Shown here piece after piece: positions 17,634 through 26,500 of a stretch of DNA of 64,000 nt; within the stretch, counting starts at the first letter, position 1, and every line of letters begins with the position of its first letter. Origin of the DNA: Pseudomonas khavaziana (GTDB lineage: Bacteria; Pseudomonadota; Gammaproteobacteria; Pseudomonadales; Pseudomonadaceae); NCBI RefSeq assembly GCF_019145205.1, contig NZ_JAHSTT010000001.1, positions 682,001 through 746,000 of the forward strand. The letters run 5' to 3'. The position numbers and the translations under genes were made by a program. The notes under the pieces were generated by a model. The model did not search any database, had not been told where the DNA came from, and saw only the letters and a list, made by a program, of their open reading frames with translations.

Positions 17634-18388
17634 CACATGGCCGCCTTGAAGTGGCGTGCATAACGCGGGCACAACTCATCGCGCTTGAGCAGGATGAACA
17701 CGTCGGCGACCTGGAAGTCTTCATCCCAGCACGGCTCGCCGCAGATCTTTGCGCCCAGGCGCATATAGGCCTTGAGCAGCGGTGGCATCTCGGCGATGAC
17801 ATTGGACGGCAGGTCCAGGGCCGGCAACGGTTTTTTCGGTTCGGCGCGCAAGTGTTCGTTGCACAGGTAACGCTCGCGCAGGCGCTGCATGATCGCGTGG
17901 GCCTGGATACCGCCATCGTGCATCGGGATGCTCGCGCAGCCCATCAGGTAGCTGTAGCCACCCTGATTGAGCACCTCGGCCAACTCACCCCACAATACCG
18001 CGATAGTACCGCCGTTGCGGTAGGCCGGGTCGACGCAGGTGCGGCCGATTTCGAGGATCGGGCCCTGCAGGTGCAGCAGGCCATGCAGTCTGAATTCTTC
18101 TTCACTGTAGAACCGGCCCAGGGTACTGGCGGCCTGGTGGTCGAGCAGACGGGTGGTGGCGACGAGTCGACCGCTGTTCAAATCCCGCACGCCGATGTGG
18201 CTGCAGTGAACATCATAGTCATCCATGTCCAGGCCCAGTTCCGCGCCTTTCAGCTTGGCGTTGAACTCGCCGCTGAACACGTTGAACCGCAGGGCCTGGG
18301 CTTCCTGCAAAGCCTGTGCGCCCACCAGGCGTTCGGCTTGCAGACGGCGTTCATTGCCTTTGTCGCTGATGCGGGCGATCTGAGTCAT
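17633..18388 (-). CDS. olsB: L-ornithine N-alpha-acyltransferase (OlsB-type GNAT)
   Basis: A 251-aa GNAT-fold enzyme that should transfer a 3-hydroxyacyl group from ACP to ornithine, forming lyso-ornithine lipid. Motifs typical of the OlsB/hemolysin-like family are present: [12 protein letters not shown] near residue 37, the [11 protein letters not shown] strand, [21 protein letters not shown] and [13 protein letters not shown]. The start at 18388 has GGAGACTCGCT upstream; an in-frame ATG at 18475 is less likely. It is coupled to olsA by a 1-base ATGA overlap. In other bacteria such lipids replace phospholipids under phosphate limitation, but I see no clear Pho box here. Confidence 0.88.
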   Translation of the reverse strand: MTQIARISDKGNERRLQAERLVGAQALQEAQALRFNVFSGEFNAKLKGAELGLDMDDYDVHCSHIGVRDLNSGRLVATTRLLDHQAASTLGRFYSEEEFRLHGLLHLQGPILEIGRTCVDPAYRNGGTIAVLWGELAEVLNQGGYSYLMGCASIPMHDGGIQAHAIMQRLRERYLCNEHLRAEPKKPLPALDLPSNVIAEMPPLLKAYMRLGAKICGEPCWDEDFQVADVFILLKRDELCPRYARHFKAAM

Positions 18389-18576
18389 AGCGAGTCTCCG
18401 AGTGCCGGCCAGGTTGTACGGCCAGTCGACTTTGTTGTCCAAAGTCAGGCTATGTAGCCTCGGTGTCATCTCCATGAAGTTACGGTGACGGTTGGATGAC
18501 AGACCCTGTGTAGCAAATCTGTCATTGGCCTGCGCTAGGCTCGCGGGCTTGAATGCCCCCCCTTGAGTTTGCGTCC

Positions 18577-19650
18577 ATGGTCCGAGGCCTGTTGTGCGTT
18601 GCCCTGTTGTTTGTCACCGTTACCGCCCGCGCCGAAACCTGGCCTGAAAAGGATTGGGCCATGGGCACACCACTCAATGGCCCCGCTGTCGATGCATTGG
18701 ACGCCTACGCTTTCCCGCCCCGTGACGACACTAGCCGCGAAGGCATTCGTACCGATGCGCTGCTGGTCATTCGTGACGGCGAAATCATCTACGAACGCTA
18801 CGCCGCGCCCACCACCGCCAGCACGCCGCACCTGACCTGGTCGGTGAGCAAAAGCCTGATGGCCACCGTGCTTGGAGTCGCCTACGGCGAAAACCGCTTC
18901 AAGTTGAGCGACCCCGTTGCGCGTTTCTACCCGCCGATGAAGCAGCATCCCAAGGTGACCATGGCCGACCTGCTGCACTGGGCCTCGGGCCTGGACTGGC
19001 AGGAAGACTATGAATACGCGCCGCTGAAATCCTCGGTGGTGGCGATGCTCTACACCCGAGGTCGTGGCGATATGGCCGAGTTTGCCGCCAGTACCGACGC
19101 TGCTGCTGCCCCGGGCCAGGCGTTTCGTTATTCCAGTGGCGACAGCAACATCTTGTCTGCGGCCCTCAAAGGCATGCTCGGCCACAAGGCATATATGAGC
19201 TATCCGTGGGATGCGTTGTTCAAGCCGTTGGGCATTCGCAATGCGACCTGGGAAACCGATGCTGATGAAACCTTCGTCGCCTCGTCCTATGCCTACCTCA
19301 CCGCCCGCGATCTGGCGCGTGTCGGCCTGCTGATGGCGCGGGGTGGACGTTGGGGTGAGCAACAGTTATTGCCTGAAGAATGGGTCGCCTTCAATCGCCA
19401 GCCGTTCGCCAAATACAAAAGCGGCCAGGATGAAGCGGTTCCCGGCGGCCAATGGTGGCTCAACACGGGTGCGTCCAGACCGTGGCCCGATGCCCCCGCC
19501 AATACCTTCGCCGCATTGGGCCACTGGGGCCAAGCGTTGTTTGTGATACCTGACGAACACCTGGTGATCGTGCGCTACGGCGATGACCGCGACGGCAGCT
19601 ACCGTCATAACGAACTGCTCAAGCGCGTGCTGGCGGCGGTGCGGTCATGA
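18577..19650 (+). CDS. serine hydrolase, class C beta-lactamase-like family
   Basis: A 357-aa exported penicillin-binding-protein-fold hydrolase. The signal peptide [18 protein letters not shown] is followed by ETWPEKDW. The catalytic SxxK is SVSK near residue 90, the YxN-equivalent is YSSGDSN near 189, and the third motif is HWG near 318. Members include esterases and D-aminopeptidases as well as class C beta-lactamases, and nothing here shows antibiotic hydrolysis. An in-frame ATG at 18553 is possible. The next gene overlaps its stop by 4 bases, so they form an operon. Confidence 0.85.
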   Translation: MVRGLLCVALLFVTVTARAETWPEKDWAMGTPLNGPAVDALDAYAFPPRDDTSREGIRTDALLVIRDGEIIYERYAAPTTASTPHLTWSVSKSLMATVLGVAYGENRFKLSDPVARFYPPMKQHPKVTMADLLHWASGLDWQEDYEYAPLKSSVVAMLYTRGRGDMAEFAASTDAAAAPGQAFRYSSGDSNILSAALKGMLGHKAYMSYPWDALFKPLGIRNATWETDADETFVASSYAYLTARDLARVGLLMARGGRWGEQQLLPEEWVAFNRQPFAKYKSGQDEAVPGGQWWLNTGASRPWPDAPANTFAALGHWGQALFVIPDEHLVIVRYGDDRDGSYRHNELLKRVLAAVRS

Positions 19651-19961
19651 TCCGTCGTCGGCCGTTTACCAGTCTGTTTCTGCTGCTGTTGCTCGCCCTG
19701 CTGGGCTGGGTGTGGCATGAGCGCGTCAACCTGCAAGCCTTCCCCGACATCATCGCGGCGTACACCGCCAAGGAATATTGCTCGTGTCGGTATGTGGAAA
19801 ACAACCCGGCGCAGTATTGCCGTGGGTATGTGAAGCAGTACGTGCCGACCAGTGCGCTGATCGACACGCCTGAGCGCAGTGAAGTGACGGCGAGTGGGTT
19901 GGGGCGTACGCATACGGCAAGGTGGGTGGGTGAAAGGCAGGGCTGTCGGTTGTTGCTGTGA
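19647..19961 (+). CDS. conserved small Cys-containing membrane-anchored protein
   Basis: A 104-aa protein with an N-terminal transmembrane or signal-anchor segment (residues 8-24, FTSLFLLLLLALLGWVW) and a short exported domain with four Cys (CSC near 45-47, CRG near 58, C near 101), suggesting disulfides. The ATG overlaps the serine hydrolase stop as ATGA, so they are co-translated. I recognise it only as a conserved Pseudomonas hypothetical found next to such hydrolases. A chaperone or anchor role for the hydrolase is a guess. Confidence 0.75.
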   Translation: MIRRRPFTSLFLLLLLALLGWVWHERVNLQAFPDIIAAYTAKEYCSCRYVENNPAQYCRGYVKQYVPTSALIDTPERSEVTASGLGRTHTARWVGERQGCRLLL

Positions 19962-19970
19962 AGTATCAGG

Positions 19971-19993
19971 CGCCCGGTGCAGTGCACCGGGCG
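19971..19993. terminator. perfect 11-bp inverted repeat in convergent gap
   Basis: CGCCCGGTGCA and its exact reverse complement are separated by one base, in the 40-bp gap between convergent genes. A very stable hairpin would form on both transcripts, but there is no T-run on either side. It is most likely a bidirectional transcript end. Confidence 0.6.
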
Positions 19994-20001
19994 TGTACTA
20001 C

Positions 20002-20292
20002 TTACTGCGGTTCTGGGGTGCCGGGCTGCATCGCCAGCAGCAGGTCATCGATGATAGCTTTGCCCATTTCGCCCAAGTAATGCGAGGCGAACGCAAACCT
20101 CTCGGCCCTGGGGTCCATGGCAGCTTCAAGGGAGAGCATTTTTGCGTAATAGAGCACGTGGGATGCGTGTTCGAGGGCTTCTACAAGCGGAACCCCGGCG
20201 TTGACGCGGAACAGTTTCAGGTGGCTTTTGTTTTCTCCGCAGTCTGCGAAGGTGGCGGCGCCGATGGTTTCGGCTGATAGAGCATTTGGCAT
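20002..20292 (-). CDS. DUF3077 domain protein
   Basis: A 96-aa cytoplasmic protein of the DUF3077 family, which is common and of unknown role in Pseudomonas. The visible core is the helical HLKLFRVNAGVPLVEALEHA segment, then ASHVLYYAKMLSLEAA and a C-terminal helix ending in Pro-rich GTPEPQ. The start at 20292 is chosen for the AAGGA 7 bases upstream; the open frame continues far upstream through a structured leader (20310-20490) that is probably untranslated. No partner gene is adjacent. Confidence 0.75.
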   Translation of the reverse strand: MPNALSAETIGAATFADCGENKSHLKLFRVNAGVPLVEALEHASHVLYYAKMLSLEAAMDPRAERFAFASHYLGEMGKAIIDDLLLAMQPGTPEPQ

Positions 20293-20307
20293 AGCAGAGT
20301 CCTTTTG

Positions 20308-20490
20308 CATGAACAAAAAGAGCTGCCACTTACGTTTCCAGGCGAAGGGTGGCAGCTGTACGCGGGCTGGAAACCGAGGCAAAAGGAACCCGGCAGACCC
20401 GAAGGTCTCCCACGCACAGCCGCCATAAAGCACAAACTGCAGGCATAAAAAAAGCGCCTGCTGATTGTTTGACGACGCTGTAGCGTCCTT
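20308..20490 (-). ncRNA. structured leader of the DUF3077 gene (putative cis-RNA)
   Basis: Read on the minus strand there are three strong hairpins. GACGCTGTAGCGTC lies at 20487-20474. AGACC-TTCG-GGTCT, a classic UUCG tetraloop stem, lies at 20408-20395. A 9-bp stem AGCTGCCAC/GTGGCAGCT (20357-20349 with 20329-20321) lies just before the ribosome site. From memory the arrangement recalls conserved leaders upstream of small phage-related genes, including the P4-type immunity region; that resemblance is not proven. Confidence 0.45.
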
Positions 20491-20652
20491 AAGCATCGGG
20501 TTTCCAGGCCCGGTCACTGATGAGCAGCGACGGTGGGAGATTAACGCTATGCAGGCGCCCTCGCAACCGGTGGCAAATGGCTGTTGTGTTTAGCGAGCAT
20601 GCTGATGGCAGCGGCGGGTCAGTTAGAAATGTTTTGGCTGGCACTCAGTCAT

Positions 20653-20673
20653 CGGGAGCAAGCCCCCTCCCAC
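20653..20673. repeat. single REP palindrome
   Basis: CGGGAGCAAGCCCCCTCCCAC, one arm of the GTGGGAGG family without its partner. Confidence 0.85.
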
Positions 20674-20821
20674 ATTTTGATCTCCAGAGATTTTAAGAAA
20701 ATGGTTGGCTTCAGGTTCCACTGGGTGGAACCACCTTTGATTGTCCTCGCGCCCACATCGCGGTTAGCTGGCGGTGTGTCGCCAACAAGAACGGGAACAC
20801 CCGCCTGTGAGGAGAATCACC

Positions 20822-22000
20822 ATGCGCCCACACCAGCACATCCTGGATTGGCTCAGCGACGTTGCCAGCGACTTGCACGCTGTGCGTCACGATATCCATG
20901 CTCATCCTGAGCTTGGCTTTGAAGAGAACCGTACCTCGGCACTGGTCGCGCAATCCTTGCGGGAGTGGGGGTATGAGGTGCATACCGGCATCGGCAAGAC
21001 TGGTGTGGTCGGCGTGCTGCGCAATGGCAACAGCTCGCGCACGTTGGGGATTCGCGCCGACATGGACGCCTTGCCCATCATTGAAAACACCGGCGCGGCC
21101 TATACCAGCCTGCATGCCGGCTGCATGCACGCCTGCGGCCATGACGGCCACACCACCATGTTGCTCGGCGCCGCGCGTTACCTGGCGGCGACGCGGCAAT
21201 TCGACGGCACTTTGAACCTGATTTTCCAACCCGCCGAAGAAGGCCAGGGCGGTGCCGAGGCGATGCTGGCTGACGGTTTGCTGGAGCGTTTTCCCTGTGA
21301 GGCATTGTTCGGCATGCACAACATGCCAGGCTTGCCGGCTGGGCATCTGGGCTTGAGAGTGGGCCCGATGATGGCGTCCCAGGACCTGCTCACCGTGACC
21401 CTCGAAGGTGTGGGTGGCCATGGCTCCATGCCGCACCTCACAGTCGATCCATTGGTGGCGGCCGCCAGCATGGTCATGGCCTTGCAGACGGTGGTGGCGC
21501 GCAATATCGATACCCAGGAAGCCGCCGTGGTGACGGTCGGCGCCTTGCAGGCCGGCCAGGCTGCCAACGTGATTCCCCAGCAAGCGTTATTGCGCCTGAG
21601 CCTGCGCGCACTCAACCCCAAGGTGCGTGAACAAATGCTGGAGCGGGTCAACGCGATCATCCAGACTCAGGCCGCCAGCTTCGGCTGCACGGTACAGGTC
21701 GAACACCGCCCGGCCTACCCGGTGCTGGTCAACCATGCCGAAGAAACCGAGTTTGCCCGCCAGGTCGCAGTTGCGCTGCTCGGCGCCGATGCCGTGGACG
21801 GCAACACCCGCACGCTGATGGGCAGCGAAGACTTCGCCTGGATGTTGCAGCGCTGCCCTGGCAGCTACCTGTTCATCGGCAACGGCGTATCGCGGCCGAT
21901 GGTGCATAACCCCGCCTATGACTTCAACGACGACATCCTGCTGACCGGCGCCGCCTATTGGGGCGCACTGGTCGAGAGCTGGTTGAAACCAGCTGGATGA
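20822..22000 (+). CDS. M20-family amidohydrolase (N-acyl amino acid / hippurate hydrolase type)
   Basis: A 392-aa cytoplasmic M20D metallopeptidase. Metal-binding and catalytic motifs are visible: IRADMDALPI near residue 78-87, CMHACGHDGHTTMLLG near 102-117, FQPAEEGQGGAEAML near 136-150 and GSEDFAWML near 340. The start at 20822 follows GAGGAGAATCACC. Such enzymes cleave N-acyl or N-aroyl amino acids. It is followed on the same strand by an MHS transporter, an amidase and an IclR regulator, which suggests a catabolic unit for an amide-bonded compound. Confidence 0.88.
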   Translation: MRPHQHILDWLSDVASDLHAVRHDIHAHPELGFEENRTSALVAQSLREWGYEVHTGIGKTGVVGVLRNGNSSRTLGIRADMDALPIIENTGAAYTSLHAGCMHACGHDGHTTMLLGAARYLAATRQFDGTLNLIFQPAEEGQGGAEAMLADGLLERFPCEALFGMHNMPGLPAGHLGLRVGPMMASQDLLTVTLEGVGGHGSMPHLTVDPLVAAASMVMALQTVVARNIDTQEAAVVTVGALQAGQAANVIPQQALLRLSLRALNPKVREQMLERVNAIIQTQAASFGCTVQVEHRPAYPVLVNHAEETEFARQVAVALLGADAVDGNTRTLMGSEDFAWMLQRCPGSYLFIGNGVSRPMVHNPAYDFNDDILLTGAAYWGALVESWLKPAG

Positions 22001-22011
22001 TCCGAATACCC

Positions 22012-22110
22012 GTAGGAGCGAGCTTGCTCGCTAAAAACCAACAGACGACTCGGGCTACCTGACAGCGCTACGTCATCGTTGACGATTTTCGCGAGCAAGC
22101 TCGCTCCTAC
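22012..22110. repeat. REPIN, GTAGGAGCGAGC family
   Basis: Inverted copies of TAGGAGCGAGCTTGCTCG with GCGAAAA-type extensions, spaced by about 50 bases. This family is distinct from the GTGGGAGG one. Other copies lie at 33791 and 38181. Confidence 0.9.
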
Positions 22111-22171
22111 AGCAACACCTTTTTTTCTGCCGCTGGACCCTTTCCCTTATCGGTTGAATGGAGTGTTCCTC

Positions 22172-23482
22172 ATGCAGACTTCAAACCCCGGCGTTTCCCG
22201 CAGCCGCCAAGTAGTGGCGGCCGTGATCGGCAACGCGTTGGAGTGGTACGACTTTATCGTCTACGGCTTTCTGGCCAGTATCATCGCCCGGCAATTCTTT
22301 CCCTCCGAGGATGAATACGCTTCGCTGCTGATGGCCTTGGCCACCTTTGGCGTGGGCTTTTTCATGCGCCCTGTGGGCGGCATCCTGTTGGGCATCTACT
22401 CCGACCGCAAAGGCCGCAAAGCGGCGATGCAGTTGATTATCCGGCTGATGACCGTGTCCATCGCAATGATCGCCTTTGCGCCAAACTATGCCGCCATCGG
22501 CATGGGCGCGCCGCTGCTGATCGTGGTGGCGCGCATGCTCCAGGGCTTTGCCACCGGCGGGGAATACGCCAGTGCCACGGCGTTCCTGGTGGAAAGTGCG
22601 CCGGCCCATCGCAAGGGCTTGTACGGCTCGTGGCAGCTGGTGGGGCAATGCCTGGCGGTGTTTGGTGGGGCGGCGATGGTGGCGCTGGTCACGCATTTCT
22701 TTTCCCCCGAAACCCTCGACCTGTGGGGCTGGCGCCTGCCGTTCGTGCTGGGCTTGCTGATCGGCCCGGTGGGGTTGTGGATTCGTCGGCACATGGAAGA
22801 CCCGGAAGAGTTCATTGAGGCGCGCAGAAACGCCACCGGCCCGGCGCCGAGCCTGATGAATGTGTTGCGTGATCATCGCCGCAGCATCCTGGTGTCCATG
22901 GGGCTGGCCTGTGGGGCGACGGTGTCGTTCTATGTGGTGCTGGTGAACATGCCGACCTTCGCCCACAAGAACCTCGGCCTGCCGTTGGATCAGGTACTGA
23001 TGGTGCAGATGTTTGCGGTGGCGCTGATGACCGTGGTGATCCCATTGTCCGGCCTGCTCTCGGATCGTCTGGGGCGGCGACCGGTGCTGATGGCGTTCAC
23101 CCTGGCGTTCTTTGTGATGGTCTACCCGCTGTATGTGTGGGTGGCCGCCGCGCCGTCCATCGAACGCTTGCTGGTAATGCAAGTGATGCTGTGCACGGCC
23201 ATCGGTGGGTTCTTCGGCCCCGCGCCGACGGCATTGGCCGAACAGTTTCCCATCGAGGTGCGCTCCACCGGCGTATCGGTGGCCTATAACGTAGCGGTGA
23301 TGGTGTTCGGTGGTTTTGCACCGTTGATCGTGACCTGGTTGAGTAAGGTGCTGGGCACACCGGTGGCGCCGTCGTTCTATGTGTTGTTCGCTTGCGTGCT
23401 GACGCTGTTGGGCACTTACTGCATGCAGGAGGCACCGCGGGCGAAAAAACCGCTGCCGTTTTCAAGCGAGGTGAAGCCTTGA
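22172..23482 (+). CDS. MFS transporter, metabolite:H+ symporter (MHS) family
   Basis: A 436-aa 12-helix importer. The N-terminal VVAAVIGNALEWYDFIVYGF, the SDRKGRKAAM loop, the second loop LSDRLGRRPVLMA and RRHMEDPEEF after helix 6 are MHS-family features (KgtP, ShiA, citrate and proline carriers). The start at 22172 has GGAG about 9 bases upstream; a longer frame begins within the REPIN and is rejected. Its stop overlaps the TTG start of the amidase, so the pair is coupled. The substrate is unknown, probably a carboxylate or N-acyl amino acid. Confidence 0.87.
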   Translation: MQTSNPGVSRSRQVVAAVIGNALEWYDFIVYGFLASIIARQFFPSEDEYASLLMALATFGVGFFMRPVGGILLGIYSDRKGRKAAMQLIIRLMTVSIAMIAFAPNYAAIGMGAPLLIVVARMLQGFATGGEYASATAFLVESAPAHRKGLYGSWQLVGQCLAVFGGAAMVALVTHFFSPETLDLWGWRLPFVLGLLIGPVGLWIRRHMEDPEEFIEARRNATGPAPSLMNVLRDHRRSILVSMGLACGATVSFYVVLVNMPTFAHKNLGLPLDQVLMVQMFAVALMTVVIPLSGLLSDRLGRRPVLMAFTLAFFVMVYPLYVWVAAAPSIERLLVMQVMLCTAIGGFFGPAPTALAEQFPIEVRSTGVSVAYNVAVMVFGGFAPLIVTWLSKVLGTPVAPSFYVLFACVLTLLGTYCMQEAPRAKKPLPFSSEVKP

Positions 23483-24921
23483 ATATTGTTGATTGGGATG
23501 CCACGCAACTGTCGCGGGCGATCCATGGGCGGCAGGTGTCGTGTGAAGAGGTGATGCAGGCGTACCTGGCGCAGATCCGGCGCTTTAACCCTAAGGTAAA
23601 TGCGCTGGTGTCGTTGCGCGACAGCGATGCCGTGCTGGCCGAGGCGAGAGCCTGTGATCGTGAGCTGGACCAGGGCCAGACCCGCGGCTGGATGCACGGC
23701 ATGCCCCAGGCGATCAAGGACCTGGCGGCGACCCAAGGTCTGCGCACCACCCTGGGCTCACCGTTGTTTGCCGAACATGTGCCGAGTGAAGACGCCATCA
23801 GCGTGGCGCGGGTGCGGGCCAGTGGCGCGATCATCATCGGCAAGACCAACGTGCCGGAGTTCGGCCTGGGCTCCCATACCTACAACACGCTGTTCGGCAC
23901 CACCGGCAATGCTTATGACCCGCGCCTGTCGGCCGGCGGCAGCAGCGGCGGGGCGGCGGTGGCCCTGGCGCTGCGCATGCTGCCGGTGGCCGATGGCAGC
24001 GACATGATGGGCTCGCTGCGCAACCCGGCGGCGTTCAACAACGTATTCGGCTTGCGCCCGTCCCAGGGGCGTGTGCCCCACGGGCCGATGCCGGAACTGT
24101 TCGTGCAGCAGCTGGGCACCGAAGGTCCCATGGGCCGCAGCGTGACGGATGTGGCGCGCTTGCTGAGCATCCAGGCCGGTTACGACCCACGGGTGCCGTT
24201 GTCATCCAAGGATGATCCCGCTGTGCTGGGCCAGCCGCTGCAGCGCGACTTCAACGGCGTGCGCCTCGGTTGGCTGGGGGACTACAACGGTTATCTGCCG
24301 ATGGAAGACGGCCTGATGAGCCTGTGCGAAACGGCCCTGGGTGACTTCGCCGAGCTTGGCTGCAAAGTAGAAAGCTGCCAGCCGGACTTTTCAATGGCAC
24401 ACCTGTGGCGCTGCTGGCTGGCACACCGCCATTGGCTGGTGCACGGTAACCTCGGCGCGGCTTATGCCAACCCCAAAAAACGCGCACTGCTCAAGCCCGA
24501 AGCGCAATGGGAAGTGGAGGGCGGCCTGGGCTTGAGCGCCCAGCAGGTGTACCAGGCTTCGGTGGATCGTAGCGAGTGGTACAGAGCCTTGACCAAATTG
24601 TTCGAACGTTACGATTTTCTGCTGCTGCCCACCGCCCAAGTGTTCCCTTTCGATGCACAACAAGCGTGGCCGTGCCATGTAGCCGGGCGCGAAATGGACA
24701 CCTATCACCGTTGGATGGAAGTGGTGATCGGCCCAACCCTGGCCGGCTTGCCGAGCATGAGCATCCCGGTGGGCTTCAACTCCCAAGGCCTGCCCATGGG
24801 CCTGCAAATCATCGGCCCGGCCCAGGCGGACCGCGCCGTGCTGCAATTGGCCTATGCCCATGAACAGTTGACCCAATGGGTGCAGCGCCGACCGCCGGCG
24901 TGCCTGGAATCGACCGGCTGA
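23479..24921 (+). CDS. amidase signature family hydrolase
   Basis: A 480-aa Ser-cisSer-Lys amidase that hydrolyses a carboxamide to acid plus ammonia or amine. The catalytic Lys lies in AIKDLAATQG near residue 77. The GGSSGG signature near 155 carries the cis-Ser, and the Ser nucleophile falls in GSDMMGSLRNPAAF near 178, although the usual consensus is GSIRIPA (here SLRNPA). I choose the TTG at 23479, overlapping the MFS stop as TTGA, with GAGGTG 5 bases upstream. The longer frame to 23392 overlaps the transporter and lacks a ribosome site. Confidence 0.85.
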   Translation: MNIVDWDATQLSRAIHGRQVSCEEVMQAYLAQIRRFNPKVNALVSLRDSDAVLAEARACDRELDQGQTRGWMHGMPQAIKDLAATQGLRTTLGSPLFAEHVPSEDAISVARVRASGAIIIGKTNVPEFGLGSHTYNTLFGTTGNAYDPRLSAGGSSGGAAVALALRMLPVADGSDMMGSLRNPAAFNNVFGLRPSQGRVPHGPMPELFVQQLGTEGPMGRSVTDVARLLSIQAGYDPRVPLSSKDDPAVLGQPLQRDFNGVRLGWLGDYNGYLPMEDGLMSLCETALGDFAELGCKVESCQPDFSMAHLWRCWLAHRHWLVHGNLGAAYANPKKRALLKPEAQWEVEGGLGLSAQQVYQASVDRSEWYRALTKLFERYDFLLLPTAQVFPFDAQQAWPCHVAGREMDTYHRWMEVVIGPTLAGLPSMSIPVGFNSQGLPMGLQIIGPAQADRAVLQLAYAHEQLTQWVQRRPPACLESTG

Positions 24922-24984
24922 AATGCCAACGGGCCTGCATCTTGCTGTGAAAATGATCATCCACCGGCAACAGGGAGATCGAAC

Positions 24985-25743
24985 ATGGACACAGGCACCG
25001 TACGCTCGGTTGAGCGCGCATTGGCAATCGTCGAATTGCTGGGTGAGCACCAGGCCCTGGGGCTGGAGGAACTGCACTACCTCACGCGCCTGCCCAAGGC
25101 CACGGTGTCGCGCATGTTGCTGACCTTGCAGGAACAGGGCTGGGTCTATCGCGGCCTGAGCGATCGGCGCTACCGCCTGCGTGCCCGGCGTTTGTTCGGC
25201 GATACCCAGCAACGCTTCAGGCGCCAGGTGGTGGAAAGCGCGGCGCCGTGGTTGGTGGAGTTGAGCGAGCGCACCGGCTTGGTGGTGGACTTGTCCTGCT
25301 TCGACGGCGAGCGCCTGGAAGTCATGGAGAGCGCGATTCCCAGCGTGTTGCGCAAGCTGTACCCGAACAACTGCCAGATCGTCGGCCAGTACGCCAGCCT
25401 GTTTCACTCGGCGATGGGCAAGGCCTGCCTGACGCAACTGCCCCGTGATGAAGTGCAACGCCTGGCGGGCCGCGACCGGGTGGCCGCCGATGAGCAATAC
25501 CATGCGTGCGAGCACACCCAGCACCAGGGGTTCGGCCAGCGTACCGAAGGCTATTGGGAATACCCGGTACGTCTGCCGTTTCTGATCCGGGCGGTGGCGT
25601 TACCGGTGCGCGCCCAGGGCCGGTTGGTGGGTAGCATGGCCTTGCATTGGCCGATGCATCAGGCGCCGGTGGAGCGGGTGTTGAACCTGCATATGGCCAG
25701 CCTCGAACAGGCTGTGCTTGAGGTGCAGCAGGCCTTGGCCTAG
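24985..25743 (+). CDS. IclR-family transcriptional regulator
   Basis: A 252-aa regulator. The N-terminal winged helix spans about residues 5-65 (SVERALAIVELLGEHQALGL then LTRLPKATVSRMLLTL). The C-terminal effector domain has the family SAMGKACL motif near 150 and ALPVRAQGRLVGSMALHW near 212. It is last in the M20-MHS-amidase-IclR block, in the same direction, 63 bases after the amidase with CAGGGAGATC before the ATG. It is inferred to control the cluster in response to the amide substrate or its product. Confidence 0.88.
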   Translation: MDTGTVRSVERALAIVELLGEHQALGLEELHYLTRLPKATVSRMLLTLQEQGWVYRGLSDRRYRLRARRLFGDTQQRFRRQVVESAAPWLVELSERTGLVVDLSCFDGERLEVMESAIPSVLRKLYPNNCQIVGQYASLFHSAMGKACLTQLPRDEVQRLAGRDRVAADEQYHACEHTQHQGFGQRTEGYWEYPVRLPFLIRAVALPVRAQGRLVGSMALHWPMHQAPVERVLNLHMASLEQAVLEVQQALA

Positions 25744-25763
25744 ACACTCACCACAGGACCAAT

Positions 25764-25850
25764 GTGGGAGGGGGCTTGCTCCCGATAGCGGTGTGTCAGT
25801 CAGTTCATCTATAACTGACCCACTGCTATCGGGAGCAAGCCCCCTCCCAC
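25764..25850. repeat. REPIN, GTGGGAGG family
   Basis: Complete inverted pair of GTGGGAGGGGGCTTGCTCCC with CGATAGCGGTG extensions. It is nearly the same as the copy at 13359, including the AGTCAGTT spacer motif. Confidence 0.92.
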
Positions 25851-25917
25851 AATCGATTTGCGCCGCTCATGATATTGCGCTTAATGTTCGCCCAGGTTTT
25901 TTGCCCCATGAGTCTTT

Positions 25918-26499
25918 ATGTTCAATGTCAAACCCCTGGTCTTCGCCCTGCTGACCTGTGCCACCGTGCCTGCCCACGCCGACTGGTACCTGGATAACGA
26001 ATCCTCGCGCCTGTCTTTCGTCACCACCAAAAACACCGAGATTGCCGAGGTGCATCGCTTCCTGGTGCTGCACGGCAAGGTCGACGCCAAAGGCGCGGCG
26101 CAGTTGCAAGTGGAGATGGAGTCGATCAACAGTGGCATTCCGCTGCGCGACGAGCGCATGCGCAAGGAGCTGTTCCAGATCAAGACCTTCCCCAACGCGT
26201 TGATCAGCGCGCAGATCAATCTGCAGCCGATCAACGACCTGGCGCCCGGCGCGCAGTTGGAATTGCGCCTGCCGCTGAGCGTTACCCTGCACGGCAAGAC
26301 CCAGACCTACAGCGCCGAATTGCTCGCCACGCGCCTGGATGAGCGGCGCTTCCAGGTGGTGACCCTGGAGCCGGTGGTGTTGCACGCCGAGGATTTCGAC
26401 CTGGCGCCGGGCGTAGCGGCGTTGCGCAAGGCTGCCGGGCTTAAGTCGATCAGCCTGTCGGTGCCGGTGGGTGCGGTACTGATTTTCACGGCGCGCTGA
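25918..26499 (+). CDS. YceI-family periplasmic protein
   Basis: A 193-aa lipocalin-like YceI protein that binds isoprenoid or amphiphilic lipids in the periplasm. It has a signal peptide (FNVKPLVFALLTCATVPAHA, cleavage before DWYLDNESSRLSF). YceI features include SFVTTKNTEIAEVHRF near residue 36 and the LHGKTQTYSAELLATRL strand. The start at 25918 has GAGT 6 bases upstream, a weak site. It ends one base before the phospholipase D-type gene, so they are probably co-transcribed. Confidence 0.85.
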   Translation: MFNVKPLVFALLTCATVPAHADWYLDNESSRLSFVTTKNTEIAEVHRFLVLHGKVDAKGAAQLQVEMESINSGIPLRDERMRKELFQIKTFPNALISAQINLQPINDLAPGAQLELRLPLSVTLHGKTQTYSAELLATRLDERRFQVVTLEPVVLHAEDFDLAPGVAALRKAAGLKSISLSVPVGAVLIFTAR

Positions 26500-26500
26500 C

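Larger units (their letters stand above)
20293..20821. other. 529-bp gene-free stretch with structured leader and a lone REP
   Basis: The left half (20310-20490) holds the hairpin-rich leader of the DUF3077 gene. The right half holds one REP palindrome (20653-20673) and the upstream region of the M20 peptidase gene. I see no convincing protein-coding frame in it. Confidence 0.65.

Noticed and set aside
18497..18524. TGACAGA/TCTGTCA inverted pair upstream of olsB as a fourth copy of the 55-60 kb palindrome
   Set aside because: The spacing (14 bases) and flanks differ from the CTGTCA-N4-TRACAG copies, so it is probably coincidental.
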